DNA of 6,536 bases from Alphaproteobacteria bacterium (GCA_018895795.1 JAHINZ010000393.1:1-6536); one strand, 5' to 3'; positions 1-6,160 are shown, counted from the first letter of the stretch. Notes: generated by a model from the letters alone, not told the origin. Program-made: numbers and translations.

Positions 1-65
1 CGAACAAAGGCCGCGCGCGTCAGGTAGCTGGCGAGACGGCGAGAAAAGAAGCGGGAAGAAGCTCG
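1..65. other. Upstream region of phaC, no gene seen
   Basis: This short leader precedes phaC. It holds a purine-rich Shine-Dalgarno-like stretch (GGGAAG at 53-58, seven bases before the ATG). I see no convincing -35/-10 pair, repeat or end of another gene. The promoter of phaC may lie outside the window. Confidence 0.5.
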
Positions 66-2066
66 ATGGCCAAGGCGAAATCACCCCCAAAGCCGCGCAA
101 GGCCGCCGCTTCCGAAGCGAAATCGGCTGCGACGCCCCCAAAGATCGCCGCCAAACCGAAGGCCGCCAAGGTCAAGGCCGCCCCGCCGCCGCCCAAGGAC
201 GCAACCAGGACCCGCCCCGAATCGACCGCCAGCGCCCAACCCGCCGCGACCGCGACGGCTCCGCGCGGTCTCGATACGATGATGTCGCCCGACCAGCGCC
301 AGATGCTGGAGACGCTGTCGGCCAACCTCGCGCGCGCCGCCGTCACCGCCCAGGGCGCGATCGCCGAGGCCGCCCTGCGCCAGGCCGATCGTCCCGCCGC
401 GCTGAACGCCGACCCCTTCCACGTGGCGCCCGCCATGAATGAAGTGATGTCGCGCCTGGCCGCCCAGCCAGACCGCATGTTGCGCGCCCAAGCCGATCTC
501 TTCGGCCGCTATATGGAGCTGTGGCAGTCGGCCGCGCGCCGCGCCGCCGGCGAGGAGACCAAGCCTGTGGTCACGCCGGCCAACGGCGACAAACGGTTCA
601 ACGACCCCGACTGGGTCGCCAATCCCATGTTCGACATGATGAAACAGTCCTATCTGCTGACCTCCAACTGGCTGAACGGGCTGGTTTCGGACGTCGAAGG
701 GGTGGACCCGGCGTCCAAACGCCGGGTTGAGTTCTTCACCAAGATGCTGACCGACGCCTTCTCGCCGTCCAACTTCCTGATCTCCAATCCGGCCGCCCTG
801 CGCGAGGTCGTGCAGACCCAAGGCGAAAGCCTGGTGCGCGGCATGGAAAACTTCGCGGCGGACCTTGATCGCGGCGGCGGCCAACTGGCCATCAGCCAGA
901 CCGATCTGGAGAAGTTCAAGGTCGGCGAAAACGTGGCGACCGCGCCGGGCAAGGTCGTCTATCAGAACGATATCCTGCAACTGCTGCAGTTCGATCCGTC
1001 CACGGATCAGGTCCACGAAATCCCGCTGCTGATCTTTCCGCCCTGGATCAACAAGTTCTACATCATGGACCTGCGGCCCGAGAATTCGATGATCCGCTGG
1101 CTGACCAGCCAGGGTTTCACCGTCTTCGTCGCCTCATGGGTCAATCCGGACGCCAAGCTGGCGGCCAAGACCTTCGAGGACTACCTGTTCGAAGGAATCT
1201 ACGACGCCACCCAGCAGGTCATGACCCAGGCCGGCGTCGATAAGGTCAATACCGTCGGCTACTGCATCGGCGGCACCCTGCTGTCCTGCGCCCTCGCCCA
1301 CATGGCGGCCAAGGGCGACAAGCGGATCAATTCCGCCACCTTCTTCGCCGCCCAGCAGGACTTTTCCGAAGCCGGCGACCTGCTGCTGTTCACCAACGAG
1401 GAATGGCTGCAGTCGATCGAGCAGCAGATGGACGCCACGGGCGGCTTCCTGCCCAGCCAGTCCATGGCCGACACGTTCAACAGCCTGCGCGGCAATGACC
1501 TGATCTGGTCGTTCTTCGTCAGCAACTATCTGATGGGCAAGGAACCCCGGCCGTTCGATCTGCTGTTCTGGAACGCCGACCAGACCCGCATGCCCAAGTC
1601 GCTGCACATGTTTTACCTGCGCAACTTCTACAAGGACAACGCCCTGACGCGGGGCCTGCTGACCCTGGGCGGCGTGACGCTGGACCTCGCCAAGGTCAAG
1701 ACGCCGATCTATGTCCAATCGTCCAAGGACGACCATATCGCGCCCTATCGCAGCGTCTATCGCGGCGCGCGCGCCTTTGGCGGCCCCGTGACGTTCACCA
1801 TGGCCGGGTCCGGCCATATCGCCGGGGTGATCAACCATCCCGACGCCAAGAAGTACCAGTACTGGACCAATGACGGCCTGCCCGACTCGGTCGAGGCCTG
1901 GATCGCCGGCGCCCAGGACCATCCGGGGTCATGGTGGCCGCACTGGGCGGCCTGGCTAAGGGACAGATCGGGACCTCTGGTCGCCGCCCGCGATCCCGCC
2001 AAGGGGGTCCTCAAGCCGATCGAGGATGCGCCCGGCAGCTATGTGCGGGTAAGATCTGACGCCTGA
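66..2066 (+). CDS. phaC: Class I poly(R)-hydroxyalkanoate synthase (PhaC)
   Basis: The enzyme polymerises (R)-3-hydroxyacyl-CoA into polyhydroxyalkanoate on the surface of storage granules and releases CoA. Seen in the 666-residue sequence: a PhaC N-terminal domain from about residue 173 (FNDPDWVANPMF) through the conserved PLLIFPPWINKFYIMDL block at 320-336. An alpha/beta-hydrolase core follows, with the lipase-like box GYCIGG carrying catalytic Cys400, then Asp556 (KDDHIAP) and His584 (SGHIAGVINHP). The 28-residue Asp-His spacing equals that of the Cupriavidus necator enzyme. The C-terminal SWWPHW motif near 622-628 is also present. The protein is longer than the 589 residues of the C. necator enzyme because residues 1 to about 65 form a Lys/Ala/Pro-rich low-complexity tail. 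The ATG at 66 is chosen because GGGAAG lies seven bases upstream; the next in-frame Met residues are 72 and 73, which would remove the tail. The next gene follows after 18 bases on the same strand. Family and class are very secure; the role of the tail is unknown. Confidence 0.96.
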   Translation: MAKAKSPPKPRKAAASEAKSAATPPKIAAKPKAAKVKAAPPPPKDATRTRPESTASAQPAATATAPRGLDTMMSPDQRQMLETLSANLARAAVTAQGAIAEAALRQADRPAALNADPFHVAPAMNEVMSRLAAQPDRMLRAQADLFGRYMELWQSAARRAAGEETKPVVTPANGDKRFNDPDWVANPMFDMMKQSYLLTSNWLNGLVSDVEGVDPASKRRVEFFTKMLTDAFSPSNFLISNPAALREVVQTQGESLVRGMENFAADLDRGGGQLAISQTDLEKFKVGENVATAPGKVVYQNDILQLLQFDPSTDQVHEIPLLIFPPWINKFYIMDLRPENSMIRWLTSQGFTVFVASWVNPDAKLAAKTFEDYLFEGIYDATQQVMTQAGVDKVNTVGYCIGGTLLSCALAHMAAKGDKRINSATFFAAQQDFSEAGDLLLFTNEEWLQSIEQQMDATGGFLPSQSMADTFNSLRGNDLIWSFFVSNYLMGKEPRPFDLLFWNADQTRMPKSLHMFYLRNFYKDNALTRGLLTLGGVTLDLAKVKTPIYVQSSKDDHIAPYRSVYRGARAFGGPVTFTMAGSGHIAGVINHPDAKKYQYWTNDGLPDSVEAWIAGAQDHPGSWWPHWAAWLRDRSGPLVAARDPAKGVLKPIEDAPGSYVRVRSDA

Positions 2067-2078
2067 TCAACGATCAGG
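2062..2078 (+). repeat. Hairpin over the phaC stop codon and next ribosome-binding region
   Basis: This is a perfect inverted repeat, CCTGATC / GATCAGG, separated by AAC. The left arm contains the phaC TGA stop (2064-2066). The right arm contains the only Shine-Dalgarno-like bases (AGG, 2076-2078) in front of the ATG at 2085. There is no T-run after it, so it does not look like an intrinsic terminator. In mRNA it could couple translation of the downstream gene to ribosomes ending phaC, which is inference. Confidence 0.55.
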
Positions 2079-2084
2079 TATTGG

Positions 2085-2750
2085 ATGAACGCCGTTTGCC
2101 CAAAACTCGCCGAGATTGCGGCGGAGCTTCCCGCTATCTCCGCGATCAGCCGCCGCTCAGCCCTTGGAATGATTCTCGCCGCGCCGGCGCTGGGCGGGGC
2201 GACGCCCCTGCGCGACGGCCGCGGCCTTGCCGAAGCGGCGCGTCAGCAGATCGGCGTGACCAAGGCCTATGACGCCAACTATCGCCCCATTTCCTATCCC
2301 GGCGGCGACGTATTGCGCACCACGGGCGTCTGCGCCGACGTTCTGGTGCGCGCCGCCCGCGACGCCTGGGCCGTCGACCTGCAACAGCGTGTGCACGAGG
2401 ACATGCTACGCGCCTTCGACGCCTACCCCTCACGGGCCACCTGGGGCCTGAAGGCGCCCGACGCCAATATCGACCATCGGCGCGTCCTGAATCTGGAGGC
2501 CTACCTCACCCGCCAGGGCGCGCTGCTGCGACGGGCCTCGAAGCGCGGGGCCGGCGATGATTTCGACGCACCGCTGCCCGGCGACATCCTGACTTGGCGC
2601 GTCTGGGCCAACCGGCCGCATCTGGGCGTGGTCGCCCAAGGGCCCGACGGCGTCAGGATCGTGCACAACATCGGCTTTGGGACCAAGGAAGAGCCCCTGT
2701 GGATGTTCAAGCTCCACACCGCCGTGGCCCACTACCGCTGGCGGGTGTGA
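2085..2750 (+). CDS. DUF1287 family protein, probably Tat-exported
   Basis: This 221-residue protein belongs to the DUF1287 family, which includes E. coli YijF; its biochemical activity is not established. Family hallmarks seen are TGVCADVLVRA (Cys83), the VHEDM...AYP block (103-115), WGLKAPDANIDHRRVLNLEAYLTR (120-143), GDILTW (166-171), RPHLGVV (His179) and VHNIG (His194). A Cys followed by a later His in this arrangement recalls NlpC/P60-type cysteine peptidase folds, so an enzyme acting on peptides or cell wall is possible, but that is inference. Residues 22-40 (SRRSALGMILAAPALGGA) form a twin-arginine-like signal with a short hydrophobic stretch and Ala/Gly cleavage region, suggesting export in folded form. 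The ATG at 2085 keeps this signal; the ribosome-binding site is weak (AGG within a hairpin). It may share a transcript with phaC (18-base gap). It ends 37 bases from the convergent argC. Confidence 0.85.
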   Translation: MNAVCPKLAEIAAELPAISAISRRSALGMILAAPALGGATPLRDGRGLAEAARQQIGVTKAYDANYRPISYPGGDVLRTTGVCADVLVRAARDAWAVDLQQRVHEDMLRAFDAYPSRATWGLKAPDANIDHRRVLNLEAYLTRQGALLRRASKRGAGDDFDAPLPGDILTWRVWANRPHLGVVAQGPDGVRIVHNIGFGTKEEPLWMFKLHTAVAHYRWRV

Positions 2751-2787
2751 GACAGACGACGGCAGAAACTCGACCGAGCGACGGTCT

Positions 2788-3735
2788 CTACAGCCCCGTA
2801 CGCTCTCCCAGGCCCAGGGCCAGGTTGAGATTCTGCACGGCCGCGCCGGCCGCGCCCTTGCCCAGATTGTCGAGCAGAGCCACCAGGCGCGCCTGGCCGC
2901 TGGTGTCGGACCCGAACACGAACAGCTTCAGACGGTTTGTGCCGTTCAGTCCCTCGGGATCCAGGGTGGTCATCGCCTTGGCCTCGTCGAGCGAGGCGAC
3001 CTCGACGAAGTGCTCGCCCCTGTAGTGGGTGGCCAGGGCGGCGTGAATGTCGTGCAAACAGCGGCCGTCCTCGAGCGTGCTCATGTGCAGCGGAAGTTCC
3101 ACCAGCATGCCCTGGGCGTAACGCCCCACGGCGGGCGCGAAGATCGGCCGGGTCAGCAGGCCGCCATGTTTCTGAATTTCGGGAACATGCTTGTGCGACA
3201 GACCCAGTCCATAGATCCGGTAAGGGACCTTGGTGTAGGTCGACGAGGTCTCGTCCTCGAACTCGGCGATCATCGCCTTTCCGCCGCCGGTGTAGCCAGA
3301 CACCGCGTTGAACGAGATCGGCAGGTCCGCCGGCAGGATACCGGCCGAGACCAGCGGCCGGGTCAGGGCGATGGCCCCGGTGGCGTAGCAGCCCGGATTG
3401 GAGATCCGCGTGGCGGCGGCGATCTTGCCGCGCTGGGCCCGGTCCAGCTCCGCGAAGCCGTAGGTCCAGTCGGCCGCCGTGCGATAGGCGGTCGAGGCGT
3501 CGATGATCTTGACGGCCGGATTTTCGACCAGACCGACGGCCTCCCGGGCGGCGTCATCCGGCAGGCACAGGATGACCGCGTCGGCCTCATTGAGAAAGGC
3601 GGCGCGGGCCGCCGGGTCCTTGCGCTGGTCGGGATCGATCGAGATCAGTTGTAGATCGGTGCGACCGACCAGGCGCTCGCGGATCTGCAGGCCCGTAGTG
3701 CCGGCTTCGCCATCGATGAAGACCTTGGGCGTCAT
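2788..3735 (-). CDS. argC: N-acetyl-gamma-glutamyl-phosphate reductase, type 2 (ArgC)
   Basis: ArgC catalyses the NADPH-dependent reduction of N-acetyl-glutamyl-5-phosphate to the semialdehyde in arginine biosynthesis, in the cytoplasm. The protein has 315 residues, matching the short type-2 form rather than the roughly 340-residue or longer type 1. Seen: an N-terminal dinucleotide-binding Gly-rich loop (GEAGTTGLQIRERL, 9-22), the catalytic cysteine in SNPGCYATGA (Cys116), the substrate-side VSGYTGGGK block (145-153), the His pair in LSHKHVPEI (181 and 183), and the C-terminal GKGAAGAAVQNLNLALG (292-308). The ATG is preceded by GGAAG with a five-base spacer (3741-3745). It lies downstream of rplM-rpsI on the same strand, with a strong terminator ending only about 35 bases before its start. 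No separate promoter is evident in that gap. Confidence 0.96.
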   Translation of the reverse strand: MTPKVFIDGEAGTTGLQIRERLVGRTDLQLISIDPDQRKDPAARAAFLNEADAVILCLPDDAAREAVGLVENPAVKIIDASTAYRTAADWTYGFAELDRAQRGKIAAATRISNPGCYATGAIALTRPLVSAGILPADLPISFNAVSGYTGGGKAMIAEFEDETSSTYTKVPYRIYGLGLSHKHVPEIQKHGGLLTRPIFAPAVGRYAQGMLVELPLHMSTLEDGRCLHDIHAALATHYRGEHFVEVASLDEAKAMTTLDPEGLNGTNRLKLFVFGSDTSGQARLVALLDNLGKGAAGAAVQNLNLALGLGERTGL

Positions 3736-3769
3736 GCTGACTTCCGATCCATCCGAACACTAAGACAAG

Positions 3770-3801
3770 AAAAAGGGCGCTTCGGTTTCCCGAAGCGCCC
3801 T
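3770..3801 (-). terminator. Intrinsic terminator after rpsI
   Basis: Read on the minus strand, a perfect 12-bp GC-rich stem (AGGGCGCTTCGG / CCGAAGCGCCCT) with a four-base loop is followed by TTTTTCTTGTC. The left-strand run of A at 3770-3774 gives the U-tract only in the minus direction. It therefore terminates the ribosomal-protein transcript coming from rplM-rpsI and not phaC-side transcripts. The stem sits 23 bases beyond the rpsI stop codon and 38 bases before the argC start. Confidence 0.92.
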
Positions 3802-3806
3802 GTTCC

Positions 3807-3826
3807 AAACGCGTGAAACCGCGTTT
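3807..3826 (-). repeat. Second small hairpin at the rpsI stop codon
   Basis: A perfect 7-bp inverted repeat, AAACGCG / CGCGTTT, with a six-base loop overlaps the last bases of the rpsI stop codon. It lies five bases before the larger terminator stem on the minus strand. The mRNA would therefore end in two tandem hairpins. It may add to 3'-end stability or help termination; it could also be chance in GC-rich DNA. Confidence 0.45.
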
Positions 3827-4298
3827 AGCGCTTCGAGAACTGGAAGCTACGACGGGCCTTGGCCTTGCCGTACTTCTTACGCTCGACCACGCGGCTGTCG
3901 CGCGTCAGGAAGCCGTGCGGCTTCAGGACGGGACGCAGCGCGGGTTCATAATAGGTCAGAGCCTTGGACAGGCCGTGGCGCACGGCGCCGGCCTGGCCCG
4001 AGAGGCCCGAACCTTCAACGGTGACGACGATGTCGAACTGGCCTTCGCGGTCGGTGACCTGCAGAGGCTGAGCGATCATCATGCGCAGAACCGGACGAGC
4101 GAAGTAAACTTCCTGGTCGCGGCCGTTGATGGTGATGGTGCCCTTGCCGGGCTTGATCCAAACGCGAGCGATCGCGTTCTTGCGCTTGCCGGTCGCGTAG
4201 GCGCGGCCTTGGGCGTCGATCTTCTGGACGGCCGGAGCGGCCGCTTCGGGGTTGCTGGACAGGCTGGCCAGCGCGTCAAAGCCTTGAGCTTCGGACAT
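3825..4298 (-). CDS. rpsI: 30S ribosomal protein S9 (RpsI)
   Basis: S9 is a small-subunit ribosomal protein whose C-terminal tail reaches towards the P-site tRNA. The sequence has 157 residues, longer than the 130 of E. coli because of an N-terminal extension of about 28 residues (Ala/Ser-rich), usual for Alphaproteobacteria. The S9 domain begins at about residue 33 with YATGKRKNAIARVWIKPGKG, followed by INGR...YFARPVLR, GLSGQAGAVRHGLSKAL, LTRDSRVVERKKYG and the basic tail KARRSFQFSKR ending in the universal SKR. The ATG lies three bases past the rplM stop, and GGAG at 4309-4312, inside the rplM 3' end, gives a ten-base spacer. Translation is probably coupled to rplM. A strong intrinsic terminator follows. 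Confidence 0.98.
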   Translation of the reverse strand: MSEAQGFDALASLSSNPEAAAPAVQKIDAQGRAYATGKRKNAIARVWIKPGKGTITINGRDQEVYFARPVLRMMIAQPLQVTDREGQFDIVVTVEGSGLSGQAGAVRHGLSKALTYYEPALRPVLKPHGFLTRDSRVVERKKYGKAKARRSFQFSKR

Positions 4299-4301
4299 GA
4301 C

Positions 4302-4775
4302 TTAGGCGCTCCGGGTGTTTTTGGCGTTGCGCGCAGCGAAATCGATCGCTTCCGGGCTCTGCGCTTGGTGCGGGTGCTCACCGTTGTTGTAGATGAGCAG
4401 GTGCGTCAGTTGCTTGCGGGCCAGGGGGCTTTCCTTGGGCAGCATGCGCTCAACGGCCTTTTCGAGGACGCGTTCCGGGAAGCGGCCTTCCAGCAGCTTG
4501 CGCGGGGTGGTCGACTTGACGCCGCCCGGGTGACCGGTGTGACGATAGTAGATCTTGTCGTCCATCTTCTTGCCGGTGAACTTCACCTTGTCGGCGTTGA
4601 TCACGACGACGAAGTCGCCGCAGTCAACGTTCGGGGTGTAGTCGGGACGATGCTTGCCGCGAAGACGCATGGCGATGAACGTCGCCAGACGACCGACAAC
4701 GGCGTCCTGGGCGTCGACCACGATCCACTTCTTCTCGACCTCGGCGGGCTTCAGGGAAGCCGTGGTCTTTTGCAT
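4302..4775 (-). CDS. rplM: 50S ribosomal protein L13 (RplM)
   Basis: L13 is an early-assembly large-subunit protein that binds 23S rRNA. The 157-residue product shows KKWIVVDAQDAVVGRLAT, MRLRGKHRPDYTPNVDCGDFVVVINADKV, TGKK...YYRHTGHPGG, the LLEGRFPERVLEKAVERMLPK block and the LLIYNNGEHPHQAQ-type C-terminal region. A short C-terminal extension makes it longer than the 142-residue E. coli protein. I chose the ATG at 4775. A TTG 36 bases upstream (4811) would add MAADAQGIRINP, but MQKTTASLKP is the usual kind of start in this group and the extra residues are not L13-like. The start region has only a distant AAGGA (14 bases upstream), so initiation strength is uncertain. It is first in an rplM-rpsI transcript. 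Confidence 0.96.
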   Translation of the reverse strand: MQKTTASLKPAEVEKKWIVVDAQDAVVGRLATFIAMRLRGKHRPDYTPNVDCGDFVVVINADKVKFTGKKMDDKIYYRHTGHPGGVKSTTPRKLLEGRFPERVLEKAVERMLPKESPLARKQLTHLLIYNNGEHPHQAQSPEAIDFAARNAKNTRSA

Positions 4776-4840
4776 GGGATTGATCCGTATTCCTTGTGCG
4801 TCGGCAGCCAAGAAACAGGATCCGTTCGCGTGAGGGGCGG

Positions 4841-4869
4841 CAGGTACAGGAGGGTTTGCCCCCTGTCAA
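4841..4869 (-). promoter_or_regulatory. Putative promoter of rplM-rpsI
   Basis: On the minus strand a perfect -35 hexamer TTGACA (4864-4869) is followed after exactly 17 bases by TACCTG (4841-4846) as a possible -10. The placement gives a leader of roughly 60 bases before the rplM ATG. The -35 is convincing; the -10 matches the general TATAAT form only partly, so the exact start is uncertain. Confidence 0.6.
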
Positions 4870-4896
4870 CAATGCGCGACGCAAAATATCCGGAAA

Positions 4897-4913
4897 CCCT
4901 TATAGGATAAGGG
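4897..4913. repeat. Perfect palindrome upstream of the rplM promoter
   Basis: The inverted repeat CCCTTAT / ATAAGGG is separated by three bases and lies 27 bases upstream of the TTGACA box. It is more AT-rich than its surroundings. On the minus strand it is followed by TTTCC, so a weak terminator for ctaA is possible. An operator for the ribosomal promoter is the alternative. Confidence 0.5.
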
Positions 4914-4918
4914 ATTGC

Positions 4919-4946
4919 GTGATGCGGTATCACGATACCTCATCAC
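4919..4946. repeat. 28-base near-perfect palindrome between ctaA and rplM
   Basis: The arms GTGATG-c-GGTATC and GATACC-t-CATCAC pair at 12 of 13 positions around a two-base centre (AC). The inner part, GGTATC-AC-GATACC, is perfect. The shape resembles a dimeric repressor site or a strong RNA hairpin downstream of ctaA (its stop is 23 bases away). There is no U-tract after it in either direction. The function is unknown. Confidence 0.6.
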
Positions 4947-4968
4947 GGATCACCCACCGAACCTGGGC

Positions 4969-6000
4969 TCAGGGCCGCCGGACCCGCCACGCGAAGCTGG
5001 TCGCCACCGCCAGCAGGACGGCCGCTCCCGCCTGATGCAAAACGCCCAGCGACACCGGCACATGGGCCATCAGCGTCCAAACGCCGAGGCTAGCCTGCAG
5101 CGTCACCACCACGGCGACAGCGAGGCCCGCGGCCTTGGCCAGAGCCGGCAGGCGGCGCGCGCGCTGGCTCAGAACGCCCACCGCGAGTCCCGCCGCGAAC
5201 AACGCATAGGCCATCAGTCGATGGTGCAGTTGCACGGCGCCCTGGCTGTGGGCCAGCGTGCCCCAGAGGCCCTTGCCGAGGTAGGGATCGGGCAGGAACG
5301 CCCCGTTCATCAGGGGCCAGTCGTTATAGATCAGCCCCGCGTCATTGCCGGCGACCAGGGCGCCCAGCAGGCTCTGGAAAAACACCGCGCCCAGAAAGGC
5401 CAGGGCCCAGCCCCGCCACGGCGAGCGCTCCTCGATGCGCGGCGAACCGGCCCAGGCGTCCAGCGCCGTCCAGATCAGCACCACGAACAGGGTCAGGGCC
5501 AGGCCGAGGTGAACCATCAGCCGTTCGGGCGCGACCGACACGCGTTCGGAGAGCCCGCTGGACACCATCCACCAGCCCACCAGCCCCTGAAGGCCGCCCA
5601 GGGCCAGCATCACAGCGCAGCGCCAGATCAGGCGCCGGGGGATCATCCGCCGAACGAGGAAGAAGACGAAGGGCAAGGCGAACGCCGCCCCGACCAGACG
5701 GCCCAACAGCCGGTGCGCCCATTCCCACCAGAAGATGCCCTTGAAGGCCTCCAGCGTCATGCCAGCATTGACCAGCTTGTACTGTGGGATCTGTTTGTAG
5801 AGCTCGAAATTGGCCTGCCAGGCGGCCTCCGACATCGGCGGCAAGGCCCCGAGAATCGGTTTCCATTGGGTGATCGACAGGCCCGAGTCGGTCAGGCGCG
5901 TGGCGCCGCCGACCACGACCATCGCGAAGACGAGAGCCGCCACGACAAACAGCCAGATGGCGACGGGACGGGAGCGATCGGAACGCAGGAAAGACGTCAT
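4969..6000 (-). CDS. ctaA: Heme A synthase (CtaA/COX15 family)
   Basis: This integral membrane enzyme oxidises the C8 methyl group of heme O to a formyl group, making heme A for aa3-type cytochrome oxidases. The 343-residue protein has about eight hydrophobic helices. Family motifs seen are GGATRLTDSGLSITQWKP (31-48), FKGIFWWEWAHRLLGR (86-101, His96), LQGLVGWWMVSSGL (137-150), HLGLALTL (His164), NDWPLMNG (226-233), QLHHRLMAY (257-265, His259/260) and LGVLHQAGAA (318-327, His322). These are the expected heme-ligating histidines in both four-helix halves. The only cysteine is Cys128 near a helix, so the extracytoplasmic cysteine pair of Bacillus-type CtaA is absent, as in the proteobacterial COX15-like type. 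The ATG at 6000 is the only sensible start: an in-frame stop lies at 6022-6024. No Shine-Dalgarno sequence precedes it. It is divergent from the small membrane protein at 6161. Confidence 0.96.
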   Translation of the reverse strand: MTSFLRSDRSRPVAIWLFVVAALVFAMVVVGGATRLTDSGLSITQWKPILGALPPMSEAAWQANFELYKQIPQYKLVNAGMTLEAFKGIFWWEWAHRLLGRLVGAAFALPFVFFLVRRMIPRRLIWRCAVMLALGGLQGLVGWWMVSSGLSERVSVAPERLMVHLGLALTLFVVLIWTALDAWAGSPRIEERSPWRGWALAFLGAVFFQSLLGALVAGNDAGLIYNDWPLMNGAFLPDPYLGKGLWGTLAHSQGAVQLHHRLMAYALFAAGLAVGVLSQRARRLPALAKAAGLAVAVVVTLQASLGVWTLMAHVPVSLGVLHQAGAAVLLAVATSFAWRVRRP

Positions 6001-6160
6001 GAGGACGGAAAAAGCGCTTGTTCAGGGGCCGAAATGGGGCGAGCCAACCCCTACTCCCGCGCCACGGTCGCGTCCATGTCTGATATGGATGGATCATGAC
6101 GCGCGCGCGGCTTCATGCGAAAGTCAGTTGTCGGACCGCGCGTCCGGCGTGGAGGACTTG
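6001..6160. promoter_or_regulatory. Divergent intergenic region between ctaA and the GlsB-family gene
   Basis: These 160 bases must hold the start signals for both divergent genes. I cannot identify a secure -35/-10 pair on either strand. Visible structure: an inverted repeat TCCAT/ATGGA around 6072-6092, a GC alternation near 6100-6110, and a small hairpin CGGAC/GTCCG (6132-6146) just before the ribosome-binding site of the plus-strand gene. A 21-codon frame (6034-6099) has no independent support. Confidence 0.4.
6151..6155 (+). promoter_or_regulatory. Ribosome-binding site fixing the start at 6161
   Basis: GGAGG lies five bases before the ATG at 6161. It rules out the much longer open frame that runs in from 5810 antisense to ctaA and sets the true start of the small membrane protein. 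Confidence 0.85.

Noticed and set aside
81..1016. Minus-strand open frame (311 codons) opposite phaC
   Set aside because: It is Gly/Arg/His-rich, without a recognisable domain, and lies wholly opposite the phaC N-terminal half; a GC-driven shadow.
2749..2788. Possible bidirectional terminator between the DUF1287 gene and argC
   Set aside because: Only a loose GAGAC/GTCTC pair about 30 bases apart is visible, with no stable stem and no T-run on either strand.
2677..3654. Long plus-strand open frame (325 codons) opposite argC
   Set aside because: The minus strand encodes a complete ArgC with all catalytic motifs. The plus frame is compositionally odd (rich in Arg, Gly, Gln), has no family signature, and is explained by high GC suppressing stop codons.
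3813..4910. Plus-strand open frame (365 codons) opposite rpsI and rplM
   Set aside because: It spans two certain ribosomal protein genes and their junction, so it cannot reflect one conserved protein; it is an antisense shadow.
4915..6099. Plus-strand open frame (394 codons) opposite ctaA
   Set aside because: It is very rich in His, Gln, Arg and Pro, the pattern expected when a hydrophobic membrane protein is read backwards. CtaA on the other strand is certain.
6034..6099. Possible 21-residue small protein in the ctaA/GlsB gap
   Set aside because: It has no clear ribosome-binding site, no hydrophobic or otherwise recognisable character, and is too short to support from sequence alone.
5810..6160. 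N-terminal extension of the GlsB-family protein to about 201 residues
   Set aside because: The family is about 80-90 residues, the extension is antisense to ctaA, and a GGAGG sits five bases before the ATG at 6161.
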